NCBI RefSeq assembly: GCF_958298935.1
Contig: NC_084924.1
Coordinates: forward strand, 9,238,001 to 9,302,000
DNA from: Phragmites australis
Taxonomy: Eukaryota > Streptophyta > Magnoliopsida > Poales > Poaceae
DNA length: 64,000 nt
Direction: 5' to 3'
Shown here: positions 1-10,244 of the stretch, in pieces
How positions within the stretch are numbered: position 1 is the stretch's first letter
Layout: each line of letters begins with the position of its first letter
The notes under the pieces: generated by a model
Databases searched by the model: none
What the model saw: only the letters and a program-made list of their open reading frames with translations
What the model was told of the DNA's origin: nothing
Translations under genes and position numbers: made by a program

Positions 1-645
1 TTCTTTACCTTACCGTATCTATGTCTGATATTATGTTTAGTGTATGCATGTACGCTCGCTTTTAAGCTAATTCTAAAGAATCATATCTTAGCACCATAAA
101 AAGAATCTTACGATATCTTAAGCATACACTTAGCATAGGCTTGTGGTATCCCAAATGTGCTAATCTCTTACTCTTATGTCACTCACATTTGGATTTTACC
201 AGATGCTGTGTGGATCATAAAAGTACTTCGGATGGGTGCCACTTGCTAGGGTGGTCCCTAGTTTCATGGTCATCTAAGAAGCAAAATTCCATAGCTTTGT
301 CCACCACGAAAGCCGAATATATAGTCGTCGAAGCATGTTGTGCTCAAATCCTATGTGAAACAAACCTCGTTAAACTTTGGTATTAATCTAGAAAAAGTTC
401 CACTCTTTTGTGACAATGAGAGTGCCGTAAAAATTGCTAATAATCTGATTCAACACTCTCGCACAAAGCACATAGATATCTGACATCACTTCCTTAGATA
501 CCATGTGACCAAAAATGATATCTCTCTTAGCTATGTAAATTCGGAAGATCAATTGGCGGATATTTACACAAAATCTCTAGATGAAGTCACATTTTGTAGG
601 TTGTGAAGTAGGCTAAATATGATAGATGCTTCAAACATTATGTGA
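1..645 (+). pseudogene. Ty1/copia (Sirevirus-like) pol remnant: RT tail and RNase H
   Basis: This is the 3' end of a copia-type polyprotein. Readable motifs in order are the end of reverse transcriptase (YLKHT..GLWYPK, about 110-155), then RNase H (GWSLVSWSSKKQNS at about 250-295, [30 protein letters not shown], and LADIYTKSLDE at about 555-585). The reading frame is open from position 22 but is interrupted by TAA near 76, a frame change near 360-385, TGA near 481 and TGA near 604. A TGA at 643-645 is probably the original end of pol. In intact elements this region copies the RNA genome into DNA; here it cannot encode a working protein. The 5' part of the element lies outside the window. The superfamily call is secure; the Sirevirus lineage is inferred from downstream gag and LTR features. 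Confidence 0.85.
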
Positions 646-1028
646 TATATTGTCATATAAATCATTTCATGATAGACACTTGTCTAACCTTCTCAAAATA
701 GTGATGAACATAGGTTTTACTTGAGTTGGTGGACTCTTTGTTTTACTCAAGGTATGTAGTTGGGTTCACCATGAAAAAGCTTGAGAAAAGAAGTAATATA
801 CCAATATAGTTTATTTTAATGCTATGCACTCATATGCATTCCATATGCATTGGTGGTATGCATTGCATATGCATTAGTGGTAGAGATCACAAAAGAAGAT
901 ATCACTCTTTGAGATTGTTGTTCACCTTTATATAAACATACACCTCTATGAAGGTGATTATAAAGATGTAAGTGCTTAATGCCTATTGAGTCATGTCCTC
1001 ACAAATTTAAAGTCTTGATTTTTTAAGA
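646..1028. other. AT-rich stretch after pol, no gene
   Basis: No open frame or recognised domain. It follows the pol stop directly and is probably the 3' non-coding part of the same retroelement. A short imperfect direct repeat of ATGCATTG-type words occurs near 830-885. Confidence 0.4.
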
Positions 1029-1958
1029 GTGAATTACACAAAACTACAAGTATTGTACCATTTGTAATAAAAAACTACAGGTATTGTGACTAGTAACATA
1101 AAAAACATAAGTATTGTACACTAATTTCAAACAAAACATATTTTAATTAGATTCACCTAAAAAATAGTATTATGTTTCTCCAAAAATGCTAGAATATTTT
1201 GTACATATTTCATAATCCATATGCAACCTTTTTAATTGGATTCACCCAAAAATTATGTGTAGAATTTAAACTAAAATTCTCCAAAATGCTACTTTTATAA
1301 CTCCTAATAATTTTTAGGGTCTCAAATAAAAAAATCAAAACTCTAGAAAAATTCACTAATATTCTTCTTATATGATGAACTAATTTCTAAAATTATTTTC
1401 AACCTTAGTCTATATAGTGAAAAAATAAATTATTTTGTAAATATACAAATGTAGCATATAAATAGAGCATTACAAAGTGAGCATTACAAAGTGAGCTCCA
1501 TTTATATGAGTTCCCAAAAAGCGAGCTCCATTTATATACTTACAAAGAACTCACTTCTTCAACATATAATCTAAGGCTAAAAATAATTTTTAAAATTAGT
1601 CCATCATATAAGAAGAATATTAATGAATTTTCTTATATTTTTGGGATTTTATTTGAGGCCCTAACAATTGCTTTGAGTTATAAAATTTGCTTTTTTTAGA
1701 GAATTTTAGTTTAAATTCTACATAGTCTTTTTCGGTAAACCTATTAAAATGTGTCGCAAATGAATTATGGAACACGTACAAAAGTTCTAGGATTTTTGAA
1801 AAAAAAATATAAGACTATTTTTTGGGTGAATCTAATTAAAATCGGATTTTGTATGAAAATTAGTGTACAATACTTATAGTTTTGTGTTACTTGGCATAAT
1901 ATTTTTAGTTTTATATTACAAATGGCACAATATTTGTAATTTTGTGCAATTCGATCAC
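1029..1958. mobile_element. Foldback / long-TIR MITE-like element (about 930 bp)
   Basis: The left half (from GTGAATTACACAAAACTACA at 1029) reappears as the reverse complement in the right half, ending near 1958 with CAATATTTGTAATTTTGTGC. Matching blocks in mirrored order include the TTTAATTAGATTCACC block (about 1140-1157 against 1823-1841), the ATATTCTTCTTATATGATG block (about 1360-1378 against 1600-1620) and the outer ACTACAAGTATTGTACCATTTGTAAT block. The arms are roughly 400 bp each and diverged, around an AT-rich centre at about 1440-1550 with a short repeat (CATTACAAAGTGAGC). There is no transposase. Such long inverted arms are typical of Mutator-like non-autonomous or foldback elements; I found no clear target-site duplication. 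Confidence 0.7.
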
Positions 1959-2720
1959 CTTTTAATTCATAGGTAATATGGCTCAAATATTTTCTTGCAG
2001 TTTTCCCCTCCTTTATTTGGTTCTTATTGCCTATTTCAAAATTATTATAATATAACCGTTTGGCAAATATTTACAAAGGACTGTTTGAGAGGGTGAAACT
2101 TCACTCAAACTGGTCCAAACATGTATTTTTGTTGAGTGGTTATTTGAAGTTTAGACTCTGCGAGAGATTTTAGCTCAGCAATGTATCTTTCTTATCATCA
2201 GATGTTCCGGCGTTCGGTGCTTTGCTCTTACGGAATATACGACGTTAAGTGTCTATACTATGTAAAGTCCAACTCGAAAATAGTCTGGCATCTGCTCAAA
2301 TCTTCACTGGACTATCCGGCATTCAGACAGAGGTACTCAGGCAATTTTGTTGAGATTTAGTCTAGCGTTAGAATAGTGCCAGCACCAGATCTTCCAGCGT
2401 TCAGAGAAAATTGAGCCAAATCAAAGCTATTCAGAAAAGATCCAGCGTGTACAACTTTGCCAACATTGGAACTTCCGGCATTCAGAACATGGATTTCAAG
2501 TCAAAATCAGTCCGGCGTTCTGTCCTAGATTCGTCGGAACTTTTAGCGTTCAGAAGATGAATATTCAAGCTCAAGTGATGAGCATTTTGTCACCTATTGC
2601 TCTAAGAGAAGCTATTCCTCAAGGTCATCATTATGACGTAAGTCATCACACAAGTGTCATACAGCCAAAGGTATAGATAACGATGCAAGTGAAGATCAAT
2701 CCGATGAGAATTACTTCATT
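1959..2720 (+). repeat. Degenerate Sirevirus-like LTR fragment
   Basis: Between about 2195 and 2560 the segment has many variants of a TCCGGCGTTCAG-type word (about 2206, 2310, 2394, 2430, 2489, 2513, 2545), often preceded by a GTCC or TTCC step. Sirevirus LTRs of grasses are rich in such CCGG-containing repeated motifs. I see no LTR end or primer binding site, so it is a worn fragment. It lies immediately upstream of the gag remnant, as a 5' LTR would. Confidence 0.5.
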
Positions 2721-3743
2721 TGATCAATGAGCAACAAAAGACTCGAAACAATCTAAGTAACTTAAAAAAATTCATACTCTCAATGACATTCATGTTACCT
2801 TTGTTTCTAATTATTAACAATTATTGAGCAAATTCAATTTGCTAAACAAAAAATATGATGAGCTTAAGGTAAAATTTGAGTGTACTGAATCTCAATCTAA
2901 GGCATCTTTAGAGCAATCCACCTCTCTATTTAATTTTAATCCTAAGATAAATGCTTCTACTTCTTACAATGATTTAATTGATATATCATGCTCACCCCTT
3001 TATAATGACATATGTGTTGAGACTGTTCTTGTAGAACCATCTAATTAACTCATTGCAAAAAAAATGATAAGTTCAAATAAGAAGTAAAAAAACTCAAGAA
3101 TGACTTAGCAAGATTAAATAGCAAGAACCATATCCAACCACTTCAAGATAATCATACTACCATAGTGAAGAAGCTTGCAGAGGAGTCCACCGTGACATGC
3201 TTCAAATATCATCAAGAAGACCACAAGTTCTTCCAATGTAAATAAATAAAAAAAACCAAAGAGAAGAAGAAAGCAATAACCATCTCCAATAAGACCTCGA
3301 ACAACTACACCAAACCTAATTACAAAACTAAGACCAAAAGCAACCACTACTAGCTCATGAAGAAGAACAATAGCAAGGTGGTTACACATATTGTTGGGAG
3401 AAAGAATTAAGGGTTGAAACCAACCCATTTGGATGCCTAAGGAAGTCATCACCAATATAAAGAGACTCCAATAGGTTTGGGTTCTAAAGAAGACTTAAAG
3501 TTCGAGACAGCTATGAGATTTAGAGACTTGGCTCACAAGATAAAGCGAAGATTCAAGCAAAGAAGTCAATCGTATAAGATTAAACGCTTTGATAAAGATC
3601 ATGATCATCATATACCTAAATCTCTATCCAAAGGTAACGAGGTAATGATAGCTAGACTTTTGTTCATGTTTTCAACCATTGCCTTGTCTAGGATTACATG
3701 TGCATATTTTAATTTATTGCAATGTCTGGTTTCCATATGTTAG
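2721..3743 (+). pseudogene. Sirevirus-like gag remnant
   Basis: An open stretch at 2824-3046 encodes a coiled-coil-like segment containing LEQSTSLFNFNPKINASTS, a motif I associate with gag of maize and sorghum Sireviruses. About 150 nt further on, 3190-3240 reads TVTCFKYHQEDHKFFQC, a CCHC zinc knuckle whose second Cys has become Tyr. Lys/Asn-rich basic sequence with several stops follows, then an open piece at 3477-3743. Gag forms the virus-like particle core. This copy is broken by stops, frameshifts and the lost zinc ligand. It lies between an LTR-like fragment upstream and an LTR at 4860. The last open piece (3477-3743) is not recognised on its own. Confidence 0.7.
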
Positions 3744-4859
3744 GTTGCTTGTGTTTCTCTCTTTTTTATAAACAACCTACATGGTTTATTAGTTGTAGGT
3801 TCTTTTTATGGTATTAATTTCATAATTGATACCTTTTATGTGCTATGAACCAATCTATCGGATATATTTTCGTATTGTTATTAATAACAAGTGCATATGT
3901 CTCGTAAATATTCAAAACTTGTATACACATATTTATAGGAGTATATCCTATAAATTGTGATTTTGAGACTAACATGTGTTACTAGATGTATCTTTTGTAG
4001 TCTCTTAGAGAAATCAACACGTCCCCAGAGGTATACAATGCTTAAAAACTTCAATTGATATCATTGCCAATTCATTTATACATTTAAATTATCTCCATAT
4101 ATGATATGACTTAAACTTCCTACCTCCACTTATTATCTAAATGTGCATATATTACTATATTCCTACATTTGTATTCATAACTGAGTCTCATTCAATGTAT
4201 GCACACATAAAGGGAAGAGATAATTACTCAATTGCCATCCTCAGGAAGTGGTAATTGCTGCTGAGGATGATATGCGTGCCGCCCTAAGTCTATGCATGTG
4301 GGGCAAGGTTGCAAATGGAATGCCACCAGGGGGTCATCGGTGGCAAAAAAGCGAACACCCCTGAAGGGTAAGTTTATATTATATCATGTGAGTTTCATGA
4401 ATTATGATCCTTGTTTTGTTTTTTCAATTGATATCAATATCTCCTATCTTTATAATTGATATATCTTTTCAATTGATATCATTTCATTAGATCATGCTTT
4501 ATGAAACTCTCTCTCATATGCTCTAACGCTTTTCCTCGAGTTTAACATATGTTTGTAACCCTTTTTTAAATTATTGACACAAGAAAAGAATTTTGATGAC
4601 TAAAGCAAGAAGCAAGATACAAAATAATTAGAAATGCCGAAGTTGACAAAGGGAAAGAAAAAAGATACAAGAAGCAACATGAGGCACCTAGGTTGACAAA
4701 GAACGAGAAGCTCTTGCATGAATCGATCAAAAAGAGACTAAATGGTAAGAACATGCATCCAAACAATGTGGTAAGACTTTGTGCTCTTTATAATTGGTAT
4801 CATTTATTATTTGCCATTTGCTTTAGTTGTGTTGTCATCAATCATAAAAAGGGGTAGAT
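3744..4859 (+). other. Retroelement 3' internal non-coding region with polypurine tract
   Basis: No gene is visible. The region leads into a purine-rich run at 4845-4859 (ATAAAAAGGGGTAGAT), directly before the LTR start. This matches the 3' polypurine tract from which plus-strand synthesis is primed. The same layout, ATCAATCAT followed by A/G-rich sequence and ATTGTAGC, recurs before the second LTR at 8520. Confidence 0.5.
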
Positions 4860-6551
4860 TATAGCGAAAATGACCTTATTAAGCTATGGTTGTGATTTTA
4901 GTGATTAATGACAACATAGTTATTTGACTAAACATGTTTTTCAAGAATATATGTTAGTAGGTCTCATATATGCAATACATCAAGAAGCCATCATAAACGG
5001 GACAAAATTTGATTGAATTGGAGAAGTCCCAAGAAAAATGACCTCATTGTAAGGTCCGGTGCAGAGGAGTTTGTACTCACCAGAGTATTGTGTACACAGG
5101 CTGATAGCCTCACCGGATAGTCCGGTGCTCTCTGTGTTGAACTCATCGAAGTATTTCTGACAAAATAGGAGAAGGTTGAGGACCTCACTGGATAGTCCGG
5201 TGATTTGCACAGGGTAACACCGAAGCATTTCTTGCAGAGAAGAATGCGGTGCAGAAGACTGAAGATCAACCCACCGGAAGGTCCGGTGCTTGGTTTGTGC
5301 ACACCGGAGTATAGTATCGGAGCATTTCTTGCAGAGGCGACTGCAAGTGCTAAAGAATGAAGATCAACTCACCGGATAGTTCGGTGATCACAGAGACAGT
5401 TGCATCGGAGCATTTCTAAGGAAAAGAAGTGAAGGCTCAACTCTCCAGATGGTCTAGTATGAATGGAATGAACACTGGATGAATGCACTGGAGCATTTTA
5501 AATAGAGAGGTTACAAAAACTCGGATAGCTCAAGATAACTCACCGGAAGGTCCGGTGATGGATTTGAAGACACACCGGAGTGTCCGATGTTAACAGAGGC
5601 TGTAAATGGAGTTCCAACGGCTAGTTTCTGAGTTTGTACTACCGAATGATCCGGTATTAATACTACTTTTCTCACCAGATCATCCGGTGTTAACAGCTTT
5701 TCTGAGTCGTTAGAAAAATGGCTAGTTGATGAGTTTGAGGCTATAAATATCACTCTACTCAATCATTTGAATGTGTTGCATGCTGCTAGAGTCTAAAGGA
5801 AGCTCATATACACTTGAGAAGACATTCAAGCCAGCAAAGTGATTAAAGTGATCATCCAAAGCGATTAAGCACAAGATTGGAGAGTATTTGATAGACCTAG
5901 AGTGAGTTATAGTTTGATACTACAGCTTAAAAAAGGGATCAAGGAGTGATCTTAGCTTGTACTGAATGGTACGCTGACATCTTAGAGTCTTGATGACTCG
6001 CCGATATCTTTAGCCTTGGTGGCTCAAGCTTGTTGACCCTTCGACTTGATGTGAAGCAACGGTAAGACACTTGTACGGGGACATGGAGACCCTTGCCTTA
6101 GTGGATTAAGCTCCGAAGTGATCACGACGGCAAGTGACCAAAAGAGAGACTAGTGGTGAGATCTTGTCTTTGTGGCTTGCTGGCTCATCGTGCTTGAGAC
6201 CTTGTCTTGGTGACTTGATAGCTTAAGAGTTGTGACCGAAAGAGACTTGACGACCGAGAGCATATCCTTTGTGGAGCTCTAACGTGGACTAAGGGTGGCA
6301 TTTATGTCATCGACACCACGGGATAAAAACTTTTTGTGTCGAGTCTCTCTCTACCTTATTTACGTTTCCGCATTTACATACTTACAATTTACCTTGCTAG
6401 AGTAGGTTCCAATCCTCTTGAGCGGTATAGTAGATAAACCTAGAGTACATTTAGATCAAAATTGAGATAGATTTATCTTGTGAAGTTTTTTGAACTAATT
6501 TGGTTTAGATTTATAAATGTCCTAATTCACCCCCTCTTAGGATGTCACTGT
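4860..6551 (+). mobile_element. Sirevirus-like LTR (copy A, about 1.7 kb)
   Basis: It starts at TATAGCGAAAATGACC, a decayed form of the TGTAGC start seen in copy B, just after a polypurine tract. It ends near 6551 in CCTAATTCACCCCCTCTTAGG, a terminal motif I associate with Sirevirus LTRs. Between 5111 and 5557 it carries five near-palindromic 17-mers of the type CACCGGATAGTCCGGTG (5111, 5187, 5272, 5370, 5541) and further half copies (CACCGGAG, CCGGTGTT). No iMet-tRNA primer binding site follows, so its original internal region on that side is absent or replaced. The exact right end is uncertain by about 10 bases. Confidence 0.7.
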
Positions 6552-6559
6552 TCCTCACA

Positions 6560-8130
6560 ACCCCCTTCGTCGTGGTCTTGTTGGAGGCGTATTCCCTATA
6601 GACGACGAGATTAGGCCACTCTTTAGGCAGCCCTTTGTCCCAGGTTCACCTCGCCTGCTAGATATGCTCAAACCTGAGGCGAAGGCGATACACATGGCCA
6701 TGAGATGCAATTTGCTGCCCAAGATCGAATATGCAGAGTCAATCACCAGCTTGCAGATGTGGCTCCTCCTCTCTATAGTCACTCACCAGCGGTTTGACAT
6801 TGTGGATCTAATTGTGTGAGATTGAAGACATGATCACCGACAGGATGACGATGATCAGGCAGCAACCGTATGCACACTTCCTTTCTCATATGCTTGCACA
6901 TGCCATTAGATTCCCTCAGTACTTGCACGCCTACAAGCAATCCCCTCGTTCCTTCCAGAAGTATGTCCCCTCAGCACCGACAGACAGGCGCAGAGGTCAA
7001 TGTGCTTCACGCTTAGCACCAGGTGCCAGCCGAGGACAAAGAGAGAGTTGCTACCGAGGACTAGGCCTTGGTTGATGCTGAGGCCGAGTTGCTTCGAGCA
7101 TTCTATGACCTTGGGAGTGATAGCGACTTTGACGAGGATGACGAGTACCTTCCTCCGGTTGCTCGGGCACACGACGCCGAGGTAAAGAGGGTCTTCCCAA
7201 GTTGCACCTCAGACTTCAGTTCGTACCTCTACACCACTTGACATAGCACCCTTCGTGACTAATGCTGCAACGCCTTCAGAGTTGATAGTTATTCTTCACC
7301 AGATGCACCAGCAGCAACTGCTTCTACGGTAGCAGGCTTTCCAGGCTGAGACACAGAGGCGTCATGATGAGGCTCAGACGAAGCTTTAGGCAGATCTCCT
7401 GCGCCAGCAGGAGCAACATATGGCACTTATGCAGTCTTTTCAGTAGCAGGAGCAGGCCATGCTTTTAGTGCTTCAATCGAACAGTGAGTACAACGATCGA
7501 TTGTTTGTGCTCCTGTTCCAGGTTACCGGGCTTCAGCTCCCAATTGCTCTTCGAGCCCCTGCTCTGATCTTGAGTCCTCCCACAAACAATGTCAACAGTC
7601 TTTTGGGTACTCCAGCGTCAAACTTTCCTCTATCACCACTTTTCTCCACTGGAATCTTCTCACAACTTGCCAGAACTTCTCTGATGCCAATGCTTACTTT
7701 GTTGTCTACAACTTTAACTACTGGACCTCTTAGCTTTGAGGACTCACCGCAGTCGACCATCCCTGTTCAGCAGCATCCAGTTGTGCCTCCCACTGTATCG
7801 CAGCCTGCTATGGATGAGATAGATCCTACGCTCCAGACAGTGCACAGCTAGATCGCTCAGGAGATGACAGCTCAGGGAGACGACAGGAGATGACAGGACA
7901 GCCCTTCATCCCGATACAGTGTCGTTAGAGGATCTTGATCTTTTAGCTTCTGGTTAGCATTCAGCAGGATCACCTTTTCCTGTTGTCGATGCCACTGCCA
8001 CCCAGATAATCTCTTCTTCATCCGACTTGGAGTCTGGCTCTGGTTCTAAGTTCATGGTGCTTCCTTCAGCAGCGACAGATCCCTTGTCTCCTCTAGCTCT
8101 AGATGTTTAGGTGTCGTCTCTTTTTGGTGT
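6560..8130 (+). pseudogene. Retroelement env-like / 'putative plant transposon protein' remnant
   Basis: A frame from about 6563 reads VGGVFPIDDEIRPLFRQPF, then MAMRCNLLPKIEYAES and TSLQMWLLLSIVTHQRFDIV. It then needs a +1 shift near 6810 to continue as CEIEDMITDRMTMIRQQPYA and FLSHMLAHAIRF. This resembles the plant transposon protein family often found downstream of pol in Sirevirus and other grass retroelements, in the env-like position. From 7260 to 7450 it encodes a Gln/Glu/Arg-rich coiled coil with in-frame stops, and from 7459 to 7851 a Pro/Ser/Thr-rich tail. Its place just before a polypurine tract and LTR fits a third ORF. It is not functional. Whether it is a true envelope relative cannot be settled from sequence alone. 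Confidence 0.55.
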
Positions 8131-8519
8131 TTCGATGCCAAAGGGGGAGAGAGTCCAGTGTCATGCGGAGTGTTTTGGAGAGAGTTAGCAAGTTTTTAGT
8201 GTCTAGAGAGCTTGCTAGTTTCAAGAGAGTCTAGTTTAGCTTTTGGGTAATTAGGTTCGGCTTGTTGGATCTTATGGATTTTGATATAATGATAGGTCAT
8301 TTGGTTCTTAATCGATGTGTTTAGCTTATCATCACATTATGCTTCCTTTCATCCTCAGTTTTATTCTTATTCTACTAGCATGATAGGTTATTTTTTAGTG
8401 CTAGATTTTCTCTTGCTTAATTGTTATATGTTGCCTTTTGCCCAGTTTGATAGGGTGTACTTCAATTCCTATCTTAAATTCCTATTTGTGCTATCATCAA
8501 TCATTAAAAAAGGAAAGAT
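8131..8519 (+). other. 3' internal region and polypurine tract before LTR B
   Basis: No gene. It ends with TCATTAAAAAAGGAAAGAT at about 8500-8519, a polypurine tract directly before the TG that starts LTR B at 8520. Confidence 0.5.
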
Positions 8520-10244
8520 TGTAGCATTTAGACCCTCTAGCTAAGTAGTAAGTGTTTCAATGATTAATGACAATAATATCATTGTGACTAACATGTATGT
8601 TTTGAAGGGTAGTAAGTGTTTCAATGATTAATGACAATAATATCATTGTGACTAACATGTATGTTTTGAAGGGCATAAAAATTTAGTTCACAATGATATG
8701 AGGGTTTCTTAGTCCCTATTGTGATTCAATGGACGGTCAATGGACATGTGCTTCAAGATTAAGGATTTTCTAGTTCTAAATATCATAAAGGAGATAAAGG
8801 ACACTTAGAGTAGTTTAGACCTTTTTTTAGTCTTTTGACCGTACTATAAAGGGGTTAAGAATTGTAGCTTGACCTAGTTGAGTCTAGACAATATGAGATG
8901 CACACTTGTGAAATTCTAGTACCATGTGACTCAAAGAAGTCCATTGTGAAGTTGTCAGGAAGTTAGAGCTCTACTTAAATTGGACGAGCTTAAGAAAAAA
9001 TTGTGTACACCAGATAGTCCGACGATCCAGGATTTGAACACACCAAAGTATTTATTCGATCGAGGCTAAAATGATCTTCAATACACTGGATGGTCCGACG
9101 ATGAAGCATTCTTAACACCGGAGTATTTTAAAATGGTGACGTTGCACTTTTTTCATGAAGTTTGGGTTGGATGTTCTGACGTGTGGAAGTGAGAACGCCG
9201 GAGCATTTCTTGGAGAACAGTTTTCAGAGAGGTATTGTGCAGTTATACGCGCCGGATGTTCTGGCGTATACACCGAAGTATAAGTCAGAGTATTTCTTGC
9301 AGAGAAGAAATTTCAAGTCTGAATTTTGAGGTTTTACACACCGGAACAACGTGTGCCCGAAGGAACGCCGGAGCTTTTATCAGACTTAACGGCTACTGAC
9401 AGCTGGCATTTTCAAAGTGGTTGAAAAGGTTGCTTGTCCGATGTTCTGGCATTGCAGTTCAGCACATGCCGGACCTTCCGGTGTTCAAAAAAATAGGGCA
9501 GTTGGACAGCGACTAGATTTGGATCTCTAGCCTATAAATACTCTTCCACTCGATTTTATTTGTCTCTCTTGCGACCCAAAACAGTTCATACACTGTGTGT
9601 ATCATCAAGAAGCAGAAGAGAGCACTTGAGTTGATTTACAAGTCCCTAATTAAAGATTAAGGACTTCATTAATGCTTCAAAAGTAACAAGTGTGTATCTA
9701 GTTGTCGTCTAGGCTTATTTGGGATCAAGTGAAGCCCTTAGCTTGTTACTATTGGTGATTGACAACCCCTAACTGGTCTTGATGATTGAAGGTACTCTTA
9801 GTGAGCTCTTGAAGTTCTTATGGAGCTCTGAGAAGAACTTATACTTAGTTTGATACCCGCCAATCTGAAAATGGAGAAGTGACAATCGCTAATTAGTACT
9901 TGAGTCTTTGTGGTTCAAGGGAGAGCAACATCATTGTGTGGATACTCCAATGAGGACTAATGAAGAGTGTCAACTCTTCGATACCTCAGGAAAAATTGTT
10001 TTTCTCTTTTCTTACTTATTTACTTTCTCGCAATTTACTTCAAGTATTTACTTTCATGCAAGTTTTATTTCCACAATTATCTGAGTATTTTTGCTTGCAT
10101 GTTAGTTTGTTTTTACACTAGCTTGTTCGCATAGCCATACTTCTTTCATTTAGGTTAAGATTGTTTCTTGTTTTAGAATTTGATAGAAGTAAGTTTTAAA
10201 TTTATAGCCCAATTAAACCTTTTTTAGGCCATTAGATCATTTCA
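8520..10244 (+). mobile_element. Sirevirus-like LTR (copy B, about 1.7 kb)
   Basis: It starts TGTAGCATTTAGACC after a polypurine tract and ends near 10244 with TTTTTTAGGCCATTAGATC..TTTCA, the usual Sirevirus-type end. It contains several CCGG-type motifs (CACCGGAG, GCCGGATGTTCTGG, CGCCGGAGCTTTT at about 9100-9480) and a TATAAATACTC box at about 9532. It is clearly related to LTR A (shared ATTAATGACAA..GACTAA..ATG near the start and a shared overall plan) but strongly diverged. The two are therefore more likely 3' ends of two different elements than the two ends of one. No target duplication or primer site is visible at the right edge. Confidence 0.7.
8545..8672 (+). repeat. Perfect 64-bp tandem duplication inside LTR B
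   Basis: The 64-nt unit beginning GTAGTAAGTGTTTCAATG occurs at 8545-8608 and again at 8609-8672 with no difference that I can see. The unit covers the region where LTR A has its own single ATTAATGACAA block, so the duplication is specific to copy B and recent relative to the divergence of the two LTRs. Confidence 0.95.

Noticed and set aside
9100..9500. Repeated CCGG words in LTR B as a possible CRISPR-like or regulatory array
   Set aside because: Spacing is irregular and the words are diverged LTR motifs, the same kind seen in LTR A.
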